64,000 bases of DNA from Pseudomonadota bacterium (GTDB lineage Bacteria > Myxococcota_A > UBA796 > SXON01), in the NCBI GenBank assembly GCA_030684355.1, contig JAUXTN010000038.1, positions 62,001-126,000 of the forward strand, given 5' to 3'. The notes beneath the pieces are model-generated. The model worked only from the letters and a program-made list of their open reading frames with translations. It searched no databases and had not been told where the DNA came from. Of this stretch, positions 51,498-60,182 are shown in pieces (the first letter of the stretch is position 1; the number at the start of each line of letters is the position of its first letter). Position numbers and translations under genes: made by a program.

Positions 51498-53774
51498 TCA
51501 CCAGACGCCGTTCGTGATCTCGAGCTCGTAGTTGGCGCACGAGTAGGCCGAGAGCCGGATGACGTGGATGTAGTAGTCGCTCGAGAGGTCGTCGCACTCG
51601 TTGTACGACGCGCTCGCGGCGTCACACGCGCGGGGCTCGGTGGGGATGGAGTGGCCGCCGTCGCCCACGTCCTGCGCGTAGTACTGGTACTCGGTGTACC
51701 CGGAGCCCTCGGGGTCGGACGAGGAGCCCGAGCCGCAGTCCAGGTAGGACTCGGTGCAGCCGCCGTCGTAGACGACGAACGCGTAGTCGCCCGAGCCGTC
51801 CACCAGCTCGACGTGGAAGTTGTAGTAGTTGATCCCCGAGGTAGCGGTGTCGCTCGTCTCGACGAGGTACCAGTCGTCGTCGCCCGTGGCGATGATGTTG
51901 CCGACGACCGAGAGCGTGGTGGTGCCGGCGTCCGAGAGGGCCGACCAGTCGATGACGGGGTTCGTGCAGGTGTCGCCGTAGCCGGCGCTGTCCTCGTACT
52001 CGTCCCACGGATCGCAGGCCTCGGTCCCCACGGTGTTGGAGACGCCGCTCGTGTTGCCCTCGGAGTCCGTGGCGGTCGCGTAGAAGCTGTACGTCAGGGC
52101 GCGGGTGAGGGTCTCGGAGAAACTGAACCCGCCCGCGGCGTTGGCGGTGGTCGTGTCGGTCCCGCTGCCGGAGCTCGTCGTCCAGTACAAGGTCACCGTG
52201 GCGAACGCCTCGGAAGTGCCGACGATCGTGACGGTGTCCTCGTTGCGGAACGTGTCGATGGCGGTGAGCACCGGGGCGTCGGGCGCGGTGTAGTCGTTCA
52301 CCTCGACGGTGTCGGTCCCGGCCGTGCCGTCGGCGGTGCCGTCGTTCGGGGTGATGTTGCACACCCAGATGTCGGCGTTGCTCGTGTCGCTCGCGCTCAC
52401 GTTCGCGGTGGTCGTCGCGCTCGGGGTGCCGTTGTTCGTCCAGGCGTAGCTGTACGTGATGGCGTCGCCGTCGGCGTCGGTGCTGTTCGCCACGATGCTG
52501 CACTGGAGGGCGTCATCGTCCTCCGGGTACTCGGGGGTGATCGCGACGGTCGGCGCGGTGGGCGTGCTGTTCTGGATCTCGCGCACGCCGGAGGTGACCG
52601 CGCTGCCGGCGCTCGAGCCGTCCCACGGGATGACGGTGACCGTGAGGTCGTCACCCTTCGAGAAGTACGTGCCGGCGAGCGTCACGTCGGTGGCCCCCGC
52701 GATGTCCGAGCCGTTGAGCGCCCACTGGTAGCGATAGGCCTCGGGGTCTCCGTCGGAGTCCGAGTAGCCGGACGGCACGGCGGTGAGCGTGTCGTTCGTG
52801 TACGCGGTGCTCGGGGAGATGGTCACCGAGGAGACGGTGGGCGCGGCGTTGCCGATGACGATGTCGTCGCTGCCGAGGGGGCCGGTGTCGAACCCGTCGG
52901 AGGGCGTGGCCTCGACCTCCCACACGTCGCCCCGCGCGGTGTCGGCGGCGGGCACGGTGTCCCCGGCGTGCGTGGTGGGCGCGCCGTTCCGGTACCAGGC
53001 GTAGGTGTAGGTGATGGCGTCGCCGTTGGGATCGGGCGCGTCGGTCACGATGGTGGCGCGGAGGGTGTCGTCGGCACCCGCGGGATCGGGGGTGATCTGC
53101 ACCACGGGCGCGCCCGGGGGGCCGTTGACGAAGAGCGTCAGGCGGTCGACACCGGTGTTGCCGTCGGAGTCGGTGATGTTGAGCGAGATCGAGTGCGTGC
53201 CGACGGAGAGGGTGTCCGTGGCGAACTCGACGTCCCCCGAGGAGGCGGCGCTGTCGTCGTTGAGGACGCCGTCGAGGTCGCTCTCCCACGAGACGGTGAG
53301 CGCGGAGGGGGCGTCCTCGATGTCCGCCACCGTGGCCGAGAAGAGCACGATGTCGCCGTCGTTCACGCGGTCGCCCGTGGACGGCGTGAGGATCTCGACC
53401 TCGGGGGCGTTGCCGGCCTCGACCACGAGCTCGATCGTCGCGAAGGCGGTCTGCCCGGCGGGGTCGGTCGCGGTGATGTCGACCGTCGCGGTGCCGGCCT
53501 CGAAGGTGTGCTCGCAGGACGAGAGCCCGGTCACGTCGAACACCGCGGTGTCGCAGACCTGCCCGCCGTTCACCGCCCAGAGGACGTTGATGAGGTGGAG
53601 CTCGTCCTCGTAGGACTCGTCGATTACGCGACCGGTCATCACGACCGGCACGTTGGCGTCGACGATGGTGCCGTCACGCGGGTTCTCGATCGCGACGACG
53701 GGCGGGTCGACGTACTTCGAGACGTTCACGTCGTTGCACGCGGCGAGGACGAGAAGAAGGGGGAGCGCGCGGAT
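51498..53774 (-). CDS. Ig/PKD-repeat lipoprotein, probable AUC start
   Basis: The mature start is ALPLLLVLAACNDVNVSKYV, lipobox LAAC. No ATG, GTG or TTG precedes this signal in frame until far upstream; ATC 53774 fits, with AGAGG six bases ahead. At least five Ig/PKD-like repeats follow (PPVVAIENPRDGTIVDANVP, APEVEILTPSTGDRVNDGDI, PVVQITPDPAGADDTLRATI, APTVSSVTISPSTAYTNDTL, APTVAITPEYPEDDDALQCS), each with an Asp-rich turn and Trp/Tyr. The last 170 residues form a distinct domain (EACDPWDEYEDSAGYGDTC ... NYYNFHVELVDGSGDYAFVV). Surface adhesin-like; ligand unknown. Confidence 0.85.
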   Translation of the reverse strand: MRALPLLLVLAACNDVNVSKYVDPPVVAIENPRDGTIVDANVPVVMTGRVIDESYEDELHLINVLWAVNGGQVCDTAVFDVTGLSSCEHTFEAGTATVDITATDPAGQTAFATIELVVEAGNAPEVEILTPSTGDRVNDGDIVLFSATVADIEDAPSALTVSWESDLDGVLNDDSAASSGDVEFATDTLSVGTHSISLNITDSDGNTGVDRLTLFVNGPPGAPVVQITPDPAGADDTLRATIVTDAPDPNGDAITYTYAWYRNGAPTTHAGDTVPAADTARGDVWEVEATPSDGFDTGPLGSDDIVIGNAAPTVSSVTISPSTAYTNDTLTAVPSGYSDSDGDPEAYRYQWALNGSDIAGATDVTLAGTYFSKGDDLTVTVIPWDGSSAGSAVTSGVREIQNSTPTAPTVAITPEYPEDDDALQCSIVANSTDADGDAITYSYAWTNNGTPSATTTANVSASDTSNADIWVCNITPNDGTADGTAGTDTVEVNDYTAPDAPVLTAIDTFRNEDTVTIVGTSEAFATVTLYWTTSSGSGTDTTTANAAGGFSFSETLTRALTYSFYATATDSEGNTSGVSNTVGTEACDPWDEYEDSAGYGDTCTNPVIDWSALSDAGTTTLSVVGNIIATGDDDWYLVETSDTATSGINYYNFHVELVDGSGDYAFVVYDGGCTESYLDCGSGSSSDPEGSGYTEYQYYAQDVGDGGHSIPTEPRACDAASASYNECDDLSSDYYIHVIRLSAYSCANYELEITNGVW

Positions 53775-55665
53775 GGGACACCTCTGGCGCGGCGTGTGCG
53801 GCCTCGCCAGTATAGCGGGCCTCGTGCGGTTCTTGGGCTTCCTCGTCGTCGCGCTCGCGTTTGGGGCTCCTCCGGAGGGGGGCGCGGGGGCGTTGGCGAG
53901 CACCGGGGAGGCGCTCGGCGCCGCCGTCGTCACCGGGGTGGAGGCGCACCCGGAGTACGAGCGCTACGCGATCCGTCAGCCGGATGGCCGGGTCGCGGTG
54001 GCGGAATTGACCACTGGCGCGGGCGGGCTCTGCGACGCGGGGGGGCTGACCATCTTCCCGCGCGCCGACCTCTCGGGCGTGAACGAGACCGTCGGGATGG
54101 CCGAGCTGTGCGCGCGCCTCGAGGCGCGGAAACCCTCGCTCCGCGCGCGCATCGGCCCCGACGCGGGCGAGGGGAGCGGCGCACGCCAGCCGGGGGACGC
54201 CGGGCCCGACGGGGAGCCGCCCGCCGAGGGGGCCCCGGGGCCGTCGCGCGCGCCGGGGGCGCGAGAGGTCGTCGGCCCCCCGAGGGTCACGCCCATCCAC
54301 CTAGCGCTGATGCTCCTGGCGGCGTTGGCGCTCCCCCGCGTGCGGGTCGATCGGATGCTCGCCGGCGTGACGTTGGCGGCGCTCGCGGCGCGCGTGTGGG
54401 CGTCTCCGTGGGGCATCGGGAACGGGAACCTCGCCGGCTACGAGAAGCTCGTCCTCGCGCGGGGCACCCTCGAGAACCCGCCCTACGGCGAGGGCTGGGG
54501 CGCGCTGATGGGCGCGGTGCCGGGGTGGCCGTCGGGCGTCTTCGCGGCGGACCTCGTCTACGCGGTGCTCTCCGTGCCGCTGCTCGCCGCGCTCGTCCGT
54601 CGGGAGGCGGGGGCGCGCGCCGGGCTCGCGGCGGGGCTCCTCTTCGCGCTCCTCCCCGCGCACATCGGCGTCTCCGCGACGGAGACGATGCACGTCCCCC
54701 TGGTGGCGTTCGAGCTGCTCGCCGTGCTCGCGGCGGGCGCGTTCGCGCGGAGCGGCGAGGCGAGCGTCGGGGTGATCGCGGCGCTCGCGACAGGCGTGGC
54801 GGTGCACCTTCGTCCGGACGCGCTGCCGTTCGTCGCGGTGCCCGTGGCGTGGGCGGCGTGGGGCGTGCACTCGGGCGCGGTGCCCTGGCGGCGCGCGCTG
54901 CTCCCGGGTGCGGTGCTCGCGGGGCTCGTCGGGTGGCGGGTCGCGACGCTCGGGGGCTCGCCCGGGGCGGGGCTCCTCCAGTTGCCCGGCCTCGACGTGC
55001 TGGTCCCCCGCGTCGGGGAGCCGGTGGCGGCGGGCTCCTTCCAGCTCTTCCTGCACGCCGGCTTCACGCCGCCGGTGGCCTGGGGCCTCGCCGCCATCGG
55101 CATCGCCGTGCTGCTGCGCGACCGCCACCGCGGGCTCCTGGCGCTGCTCCTGGCGTGGATCGCCGTCACGACGCTCCCGTACTCCGCCAAGGTGTGGCCG
55201 CTCGTCGATGCCGTGCGCCTCCAGCTCGCGGGCCAGGCGCCGTGGCTCGCCCTCGCCGGGATCGGCGCCGCGGCGCTGCCGCGCTGGGTGCTGCCCGTCG
55301 CGCTCCTGACCTTCTTCGCGTACCTCCCCGTGCGCCCCTGGGTGCAGACGGAGGAGTGGCAGTTCCTGGCGAAGGTCGTCCCCGAGCTGCCGCCGGGCGC
55401 GGTCGTCCGCTATGACCCGCGGCCGCAGCGGGCCGCCTCCTTCGCCGCGGTGATGGAGGCCGTGGGCCCCGCGCGCTGGTCACCCGACGCGGGGGACTAC
55501 CGCTACGTCGGGCTCGACTGCCTCGCGCAGGGGGGCTGCGATACATCTGGATGTGTCGCGTGGCGTGTCACCCGGCTCGAAGGGAAGGTCGACCTCGATC
55601 TTGCGCTGACGGACCGGACGATCGGGCTGTGGCGCTGCGACGACGCGATAAGGCCCGCGCCATGA
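53773..55665 (+). CDS. GT-C-like polytopic membrane protein
   Basis: Start may be ATG 53773 or GTG 53824 (VRFLGFLVVALAFGAPPEGG); both lead into a membrane segment. After a soluble region of about 140 residues, at least ten membrane helices follow, with a loop RVWASPWGIGNGNLAGYEKL typical of GT39/dolichyl-phosphate-mannose-type glycosyltransferases and a later ETMHVPLVAFELLAVLAAGA. A soluble tail ends with IGLWRCDD. Probably transfers sugar from a lipid carrier at the membrane. It contains the GATACATC palindrome at 55539. Divergent from the Ig-repeat lipoprotein. Confidence 0.75.
   Translation: MGHLWRGVCGLASIAGLVRFLGFLVVALAFGAPPEGGAGALASTGEALGAAVVTGVEAHPEYERYAIRQPDGRVAVAELTTGAGGLCDAGGLTIFPRADLSGVNETVGMAELCARLEARKPSLRARIGPDAGEGSGARQPGDAGPDGEPPAEGAPGPSRAPGAREVVGPPRVTPIHLALMLLAALALPRVRVDRMLAGVTLAALAARVWASPWGIGNGNLAGYEKLVLARGTLENPPYGEGWGALMGAVPGWPSGVFAADLVYAVLSVPLLAALVRREAGARAGLAAGLLFALLPAHIGVSATETMHVPLVAFELLAVLAAGAFARSGEASVGVIAALATGVAVHLRPDALPFVAVPVAWAAWGVHSGAVPWRRALLPGAVLAGLVGWRVATLGGSPGAGLLQLPGLDVLVPRVGEPVAAGSFQLFLHAGFTPPVAWGLAAIGIAVLLRDRHRGLLALLLAWIAVTTLPYSAKVWPLVDAVRLQLAGQAPWLALAGIGAAALPRWVLPVALLTFFAYLPVRPWVQTEEWQFLAKVVPELPPGAVVRYDPRPQRAASFAAVMEAVGPARWSPDAGDYRYVGLDCLAQGGCDTSGCVAWRVTRLEGKVDLDLALTDRTIGLWRCDDAIRPAP
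55539..55558. repeat. GATACATC palindrome E1
   Basis: CGATACATC-tg-GATGTGTCG, 9 bp arms with one mismatch, inside the GT-C-like gene (codes DTSGCVA). First of six such sites in 55.5-61.1 kb. Confidence 0.6.
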
Positions 55666-56135
55666 AGTCGCTCCTGGCGCTCGCCGCTTCCCGTCCGGTC
55701 GTGGCGTGGTACCTCGGGTACGCCCCGTTCCTCCTGGTGAACACCGCGCTGGTGGCCATCCAGAGCGGGTGGGGCGCCGCGGGGGTGGCCGCGTTCATCA
55801 ACGCCGCCCTGGCCGCGGTTCCGGTGGCCGCGGTGTGGGCCACCACGGCGCTGCTCGCGCGCGTCGGAGGGCGGCGCTCCTGGGGGACCGAGCGGGCGAT
55901 CGGCGTCGCGATCGGGCTCCTGGTCACGGCTGCCCTGGGCTCGGCCGTGTTCTGGGGCTTCCGGGAGGAAGGCCCGCGGCCGGGCTCGATCCTGGAGGAG
56001 CCCGAACCTGCGCTCTGGATGCAGGTACTGGGGGTGGGCGCGCTGGTGGCCGCCCTGAACCTGCTTCCGCTCGCCTTCGGCGTCGGGCTCGAAGCGGCGG
56101 CGCGCCGGCTCACCGCCCCGCGTCGAGCGTCTTGA
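55662..56135 (+). CDS. Small membrane protein, 157 aa
   Basis: ATG 55662 overlaps the preceding stop by 4 bases. Four membrane segments are predicted (PVVAWYLGYAPFLLVNTALV; GVAAFINAALAAVPVAAVWA; AIGVAIGLLVTAALGSAVFW; VLGVGALVAALNLLPLAFGV). No conserved motif recognised. Its coupling suggests it works with the GT-C-like protein. Its 3' end overlaps the convergent MmcQ/YjbR gene by 26 bases. Confidence 0.75.
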   Translation: MKSLLALAASRPVVAWYLGYAPFLLVNTALVAIQSGWGAAGVAAFINAALAAVPVAAVWATTALLARVGGRRSWGTERAIGVAIGLLVTAALGSAVFWGFREEGPRPGSILEEPEPALWMQVLGVGALVAALNLLPLAFGVGLEAAARRLTAPRRAS

Positions 56136-56484
56136 CGAGCTTCTTCGGCGCGATGGCGCGGTAGCTCTCCTCCACCCAGGCGCGGAGCGCCGCGAGATCC
56201 GGGTGGTCGACGGGGGCGAATTTCAGGCTCACCCAGCCGCTCTTCCCGAGCCCGTACCCAGTGGGCGTGGCGAAGGGCAGCTCGAGGGTGCGCTCGCCGG
56301 AGGTCGGGAGCTTCACGGACAGGCCGAAGCCGCCGCTCGTGTCCTCCACCTTGCCGAGGAACACGAACACCTTCTTGTTCACCTTCACGACCCGCTCCCC
56401 CCACGGGAAGTCCTCCGTCGCGCCCGGCAGCGACATCGCGAAGGTCAGGAGGGCGGCGGCGGTGTCGTCGAGGGCGGTCGGCAT
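56110..56484 (-). CDS. MmcQ/YjbR family DNA-binding-type protein
   Basis: The fold signature is visible: LLTFAMSLPGATEDFPWGER, VVKVNKKVFVFLG, LELPFATPTGYGLGKSGWVS and a C-terminal helix RAWVEESYRAIAPKKLV. These CyaY-like-fold proteins of about 115-125 residues have a positive patch but no settled function. Start ATG 56484. Length matches the family. Confidence 0.88.
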   Translation of the reverse strand: MPTALDDTAAALLTFAMSLPGATEDFPWGERVVKVNKKVFVFLGKVEDTSGGFGLSVKLPTSGERTLELPFATPTGYGLGKSGWVSLKFAPVDHPDLAALRAWVEESYRAIAPKKLVKTLDAGR

Positions 56485-56543
56485 GGTGGCTCCGGGCGGC
56501 GCTCCTAACGGACGTGACGCTACGGTGACGATAGGCGGGCGAC

Positions 56544-56966
56544 ATGACCACGCTCCGCCTCGCGCTCCTCTCCCTCCTCGCCGCCTGCTCGGGCACGACC
56601 AGCCCCGCCGCGCCCCCGCCGACGGTGGACGTGAAGGAGATCCCGCCGCCCAAGCCGGGGCCGGACACCCCGGGCCCGACGGCCTCGGCGGTCGACACCG
56701 GCGCGCGCTACACGCTCGTCGAGCTCCAGGCGGGCGACCACGCCTGCTACGTCGTCGTGAAGGACGCGAGCGGCAAGGAGGAGAACCTCCCCGGCTCGTT
56801 CGAGCTCTGCCCCGGCGGCACGGTCGACGCCACGCCCTTCATCGGCAAGTCCGTCACGCTGGAGCGCAACCAGGCGCCCATCGCCGCGGACTCCTGCCAG
56901 GGGGACCCCGAGTGCAAGGACACGCAGATGGTCGACCTCGTGGTCGGCCTGAAGCCCGCGCTCTAG
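56544..56966 (+). CDS. Hypothetical lipoprotein, 140 aa
   Basis: MTTLRLALLSLLAACSGTTS, lipobox LAAC, then a Pro/Val/Thr-rich linker (PPPTVDVKEIPPPKPGPDTP) and a compact domain with four cysteines (GDHACYVVVKDASG, FELCPGGTV, DSCQGDPECKDTQ), likely two disulfides. A GATAGG element lies about 7-12 bases upstream of the start. No family recognised. Confidence 0.72.
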   Translation: MTTLRLALLSLLAACSGTTSPAAPPPTVDVKEIPPPKPGPDTPGPTASAVDTGARYTLVELQAGDHACYVVVKDASGKEENLPGSFELCPGGTVDATPFIGKSVTLERNQAPIAADSCQGDPECKDTQMVDLVVGLKPAL

Positions 56967-56997
56967 TGTCCGTGCCCGCAAGTCCCTCGTCACCACC

Positions 56998-57027
56998 CGA
57001 GAGCCCGTGCCCCCTCGAAGGCTCTCG
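56998..57027. terminator. Bidirectional hairpin between convergent genes
   Basis: CGAGAGCC (56998-57005) and GGCTCTCG (57020-57027) are perfect 8 bp arms with a 14 nt loop, located between the lipoprotein and ferredoxin gene ends. Confidence 0.5.
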
Positions 57028-57062
57028 CGCCCTGGCGAGAGACTTCGGGGCAGCGGCAATAG

Positions 57063-57308
57063 TCAGCGGACGAGCAGGCTCGTCGGGTCCCCGTCGTCTC
57101 CGACGGCCTCGACCGGGCAGCTCTCCAGCGCCGAGCGGAACAGGGCCTCCTCGTCGGTGCGGTGCTCGCGCACGTAGGCCTTACGCGCCTCGTCCCGGCC
57201 GAAGATCTCCGGTGATACATCGGTGCATGTATCGCAGCTGATGCAACGCAGGTCGACGAACCAGGGGCCCGCCGCGTTCTTCGGGTGACGACGTTCCGGA
57301 TCAGCCAA
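57063..57308 (-). CDS. Single-cluster [4Fe-4S] ferredoxin
   Basis: TTG 57308 with AAGGAG six bases upstream is the best start; upstream codons in this frame lack ferredoxin character. The cluster motif is RCISCDTCTDVSPEIF plus ALESCPVEAV: CxxCxxC and a distal CP, four cysteines for one [4Fe-4S] cluster, as in clostridial-type monocluster ferredoxins. At 81 residues it is of normal size. It overlaps the radical SAM gene by 8 bases and probably supplies electrons to that enzyme or its neighbours. A GATACAT palindrome lies across its cluster-binding codons. Confidence 0.88.
   Translation of the reverse strand: MADPERRHPKNAAGPWFVDLRCISCDTCTDVSPEIFGRDEARKAYVREHRTDEEALFRSALESCPVEAVGDDGDPTSLLVR
57213..57234. 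repeat. GATACATC palindrome E2
   Basis: TGATACAT-cggtgc-ATGTATCG, 7 bp perfect core arms (GATACAT/ATGTATC), in the ferredoxin gene across the codons of CDTCTDVS. Confidence 0.6.
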
Positions 57309-58401
57309 GCCTCGCTCCTTTGACCACCGCCATCCTTGCCACTGCGGCAGAGGGCGCGTGGCTCGCCGACACCGTGCCGGCGCCAGGAGCGCGCAGGCCG
57401 TGATCGTCGGGTTGTTCGTCACTGCGCAGGCCCCGCCGGGCCTCGACGCGGGCCACCAGCTCGGGCTCGGGCTCGCGGCGGAGGACGCGCCGCATCACGT
57501 CGACCACGCTGCCAGTGAGCGGGAAGAGCTCGGCGGGATCGTAGTGGTAGCCCATGCTGTAGAGGCCGGCGCACACGGGGTCCAACGCGCAGGCGGCGCA
57601 CGCAGGGGCCTTGCCGTGGAGGAACTGCTTCTGGAGCACGAACCCCTTCTTGTCGAGGAAGCGGATGCAGCGCTCCTCCTCCTTGACGATCTTGCGGGTC
57701 TCGGTCGAGCTCTCCGCGAAGTCCGGCATGTAGCAGAGGGGGACCCGCTCCGCGCGGAACGTGCGCCCGGTGGTGGTCAGGTACTCCATCGCCAGCCGCA
57801 GGGAGACCTCGAACTCGATGAGCCGCGGGATGACGTCCGGGTGCCGCTCCGCCCGGTTCATGTTGGGGTCCATGTTGTTCCACACGAAGTGGCGCACGTG
57901 CGGGTGGCGGTCGCACACCCACATGACGGTCTCGTGCAGGTGGTCGCTGTTGTAGGCGTTGATCACCGTGTTGATGTCGGCGGTGATGCCGATCCGGCCC
58001 ACGTTGGTCAGCGCGGCGTCGATGAGCGACCAGGACTGCGGGGTCTGCGTGAGGAAGTCGTGCACCTCGGGCCGGCACGAGTGCAGCGAGAGGTGGACGT
58101 GGGTGAGCCCGGCCTCCACGAGCTCGGCGAGGAACGCGGGGTCCGCGATGCGCTGGCCGTTGGTGATCATCCGCACGAAGAGCCCGCGCTCGCGGGCGTA
58201 GCGGATCGCGGGGAGCAGCAGGGGCGCGATGGTGGGCTCGCCGCCCGTGAGGATGACGCCGTGGTAGTCGCGGGCCACGAGATCGTCGATCATGCCGCGG
58301 AGCTCGGCGTCCTCGAGGTCCACGCCGCTCGGCGGGTTCGAGCAGAACCGGCAGTGCTGCTTGCAGTCCCGCGTGAGCTGGAGGTAGCCGAGGTTCGCCA
58401 C
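57301..58401 (-). CDS. Radical SAM enzyme with SPASM-like C-terminal cysteines
   Basis: GTG 58401 starts VANLGYLQLTRDCKQHCRFC, the CxxxCxxC loop (Cys13, Cys17, Cys20) binding the SAM [4Fe-4S] cluster; GGEPTI and NTVINAYN are the usual downstream SAM-contacting motifs. C-terminal APACAACALDPVCAGLYSMG is a SPASM-like auxiliary-cluster segment, as in peptide-maturation radical SAM enzymes. Its start overlaps the stop of the other radical SAM gene by one base, and its own 3' end overlaps ferredoxin by 8 bases. Substrate unknown. Confidence 0.9.
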   Translation of the reverse strand: MANLGYLQLTRDCKQHCRFCSNPPSGVDLEDAELRGMIDDLVARDYHGVILTGGEPTIAPLLLPAIRYARERGLFVRMITNGQRIADPAFLAELVEAGLTHVHLSLHSCRPEVHDFLTQTPQSWSLIDAALTNVGRIGITADINTVINAYNSDHLHETVMWVCDRHPHVRHFVWNNMDPNMNRAERHPDVIPRLIEFEVSLRLAMEYLTTTGRTFRAERVPLCYMPDFAESSTETRKIVKEEERCIRFLDKKGFVLQKQFLHGKAPACAACALDPVCAGLYSMGYHYDPAELFPLTGSVVDVMRRVLRREPEPELVARVEARRGLRSDEQPDDHGLRAPGAGTVSASHAPSAAVARMAVVKGARLG

Positions 58402-60182
58402 TACGAGCGCCGGCCGGCGTGGAGGTCGATGAAGGGCACGGGCTCGTTGCCGGCGACAGGCACGCGGGGCGTCGGGGGGAGCGGCGGGGCGCCGTCGCGG
58501 AGGCGCGGCGACACATCGCTGATACTCGCGAGCCGGCTCACGACGGCCGCCGTGTCGCCTTCGAGCGGCACGAGCTGGCGGAAGCCGTGGGCCCGGATCG
58601 ATTGGATGTGGGCGCCCTCGCAGAGCGTGTCGGCCGGGCAGGCGCGGCAGCGGGAGGACTTCACCCGATACGTCTCGCCGATGTGTCGGTCCACGAAGGG
58701 CTCGATGGCGCGGCGCCCATCGTCGTGGAACAGCGCCGCGTCGAGGATGCGGAGGGGGCGCTGGAGGTTCGCGCCGGGCGCGAGGCACGCGGGCAGGTTC
58801 TGGGCGCGGGTGCCGGGCGGCAGGGCCGCGAAGAACGCGCGCCAGTCGGGGTCGAGCGTGGCGGAGAGCTCCGCGGTGGCGCGGGTGGGCGCGTGGAGGA
58901 TCCACGTCGGCGGGATCGCCGGCATCGCCAGGAGCGCGGCGCACATCCCCTTGTCGAGGTGGACCTCGACCTCGGTGGTCACGCCGGCGAGCTGGGCGAG
59001 GTGCTCCGGCTGCGTCGCGACGATCCGGGAGCCGGGCGGGAGCGATACATCCGGGGTGTATCGAACCGCGCGCAGGTAGAGCGGACCGGCGGGATCGGCA
59101 GGAAGGTCCGACACGCCCAGGAGCTCGGCGCCGCCAGGCAGGGCTGCGGTGGCGGGGGGGCGTTGCGGGGGGCCCGCCCCCCGCCCCAGGAGCGTCGAAT
59201 CCCCGATCCACCACACCTCGAACCGGGCGGCGTTGTGGTCCGCCACGTGCTTGTCCAGCGCCGAACAGAACGGCTCGATGAAGCAGTGGGGGCAGCGCTC
59301 GGCATCACGGCAGTCGATGGCGGTGCCCTCGTCGAGGTAGCGGCGGAACTGCGTGCGGCGCCCGCCCACCTCGTCGAGCATCTTGTGGGGGTCCTGGATG
59401 AGCTCCTCCATGTCCTCGAGGTGGGAGATGGGGAAGCGGTTCGTCCAGATGTGGAACTGGGAGGAGCGGGCGAGGCGGAACACGCGGCGCAGGGCGTCGC
59501 GGTGCTCCTCGGGATCGTAGAAGAGGTCCGCGCGGTTGTCCCAAGCGACCCCTTGCGGGATGACGTGGAGGAGGTCGAACTCCTTGACGCCCACGCGCGC
59601 GCAGAGCGCCACGATGGCCTCGAGGTGCTCGACGTTCTGCTTGTTGATGCACACGTCGACGTTCACGATGGGCCGGCCGTCCCGGACCGCGCGCATCATC
59701 GCCTTCATCAGGTTGTCGAAGCCGTTCTTCGTGCGCGTGAGCCGATCGTGGAGCGCGGGGGTGTGGCCGTGGAGCGAGAAGGTGATCTCGTCGAGGCCGG
59801 CCTCCATCGCGGCGAGGAAGAACGCGCGGTCCGCGAGCTTCTGGCCGTTGGTGACGGTCTGGACCCAGCGGTACCCGACCGACTTGCCGTAGCGGATGGC
59901 GTCGTGGAAGCGCGGGTGGATCGAGCCTTCCCCGCCGCTCACGACGAGGCGCGTGGCGTCCTTCTCGTCGCGCCCGCGGCGGATCTCCGTGCAGATGTCG
60001 TCGAACGGCATGAAGCGGCCGTCCTGGGCCTCGGCGTCGAGACAGAACACGCACTTGCTGTTGCAGGCGGCCGTGAGGCGCACCCAGTGCTTGCTCTCGT
60101 TGGCCACGCGCTCGTGATCGAACGTGCGCGTGCCGGGCGAGAGGGGGGGCGCGTGCGGCGCCGGATCGGCCGGGATCGGCAT
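58401..60182 (-). CDS. Radical SAM enzyme with long C-terminal region and two auxiliary Cys clusters
   Basis: ATG 60182 starts a protein with CNSKCVFC (Cys40, Cys44, Cys47), SGGEGSIHPRFHDA and DVCINKQNVEHL. A first Cys group CRDAERCPHCFIEPFC lies near residue 300, and a second, SRCRACPADTLCEG, near residue 510, separated by about 200 residues of unknown fold. At 593 residues it is much longer than a plain radical SAM domain. The middle region carries dispersed GC-rich palindrome copy D (LLGRGAGPPQRPPAT) and GATACATC palindromes E3-E5. Role: likely peptide or protein modification; substrate unknown. Confidence 0.88.
   Translation of the reverse strand: MPIPADPAPHAPPLSPGTRTFDHERVANESKHWVRLTAACNSKCVFCLDAEAQDGRFMPFDDICTEIRRGRDEKDATRLVVSGGEGSIHPRFHDAIRYGKSVGYRWVQTVTNGQKLADRAFFLAAMEAGLDEITFSLHGHTPALHDRLTRTKNGFDNLMKAMMRAVRDGRPIVNVDVCINKQNVEHLEAIVALCARVGVKEFDLLHVIPQGVAWDNRADLFYDPEEHRDALRRVFRLARSSQFHIWTNRFPISHLEDMEELIQDPHKMLDEVGGRRTQFRRYLDEGTAIDCRDAERCPHCFIEPFCSALDKHVADHNAARFEVWWIGDSTLLGRGAGPPQRPPATAALPGGAELLGVSDLPADPAGPLYLRAVRYTPDVSLPPGSRIVATQPEHLAQLAGVTTEVEVHLDKGMCAALLAMPAIPPTWILHAPTRATAELSATLDPDWRAFFAALPPGTRAQNLPACLAPGANLQRPLRILDAALFHDDGRRAIEPFVDRHIGETYRVKSSRCRACPADTLCEGAHIQSIRAHGFRQLVPLEGDTAAVVSRLASISDVSPRLRDGAPPLPPTPRVPVAGNEPVPFIDLHAGRRS
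58509..58528. repeat. GATACATC palindrome E3 (weaker)
   Basis: CGACACATC-gct-GATACTCG, a degenerate member, in the second radical SAM gene (codes SISDVSP). Confidence 0.35.
58665..58689. repeat. GATACATC palindrome E4
   Basis: CCGATACGTC-tcgcc-GATGTGTCGG, 10 bp arms with mismatches, in the second radical SAM gene. Confidence 0.5.
59043..59063. repeat. GATACATC palindrome E5
   Basis: CGATACA-tccgggg-TGTATCG, perfect 7 bp arms, in the second radical SAM gene (codes RYTPDVSL). Confidence 0.6.
59153..59190 (-). repeat. Dispersed GC-rich palindrome, copy D (in frame inside radical SAM gene)
   Basis: On the minus strand: CCTGGGGCGGGGGG, a short spacer, then GCCCCCCGCAACGCCCC (14-mer core reverse at 59157-59170). 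Same orientation relative to its gene as copies B and C. Confidence 0.7.
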
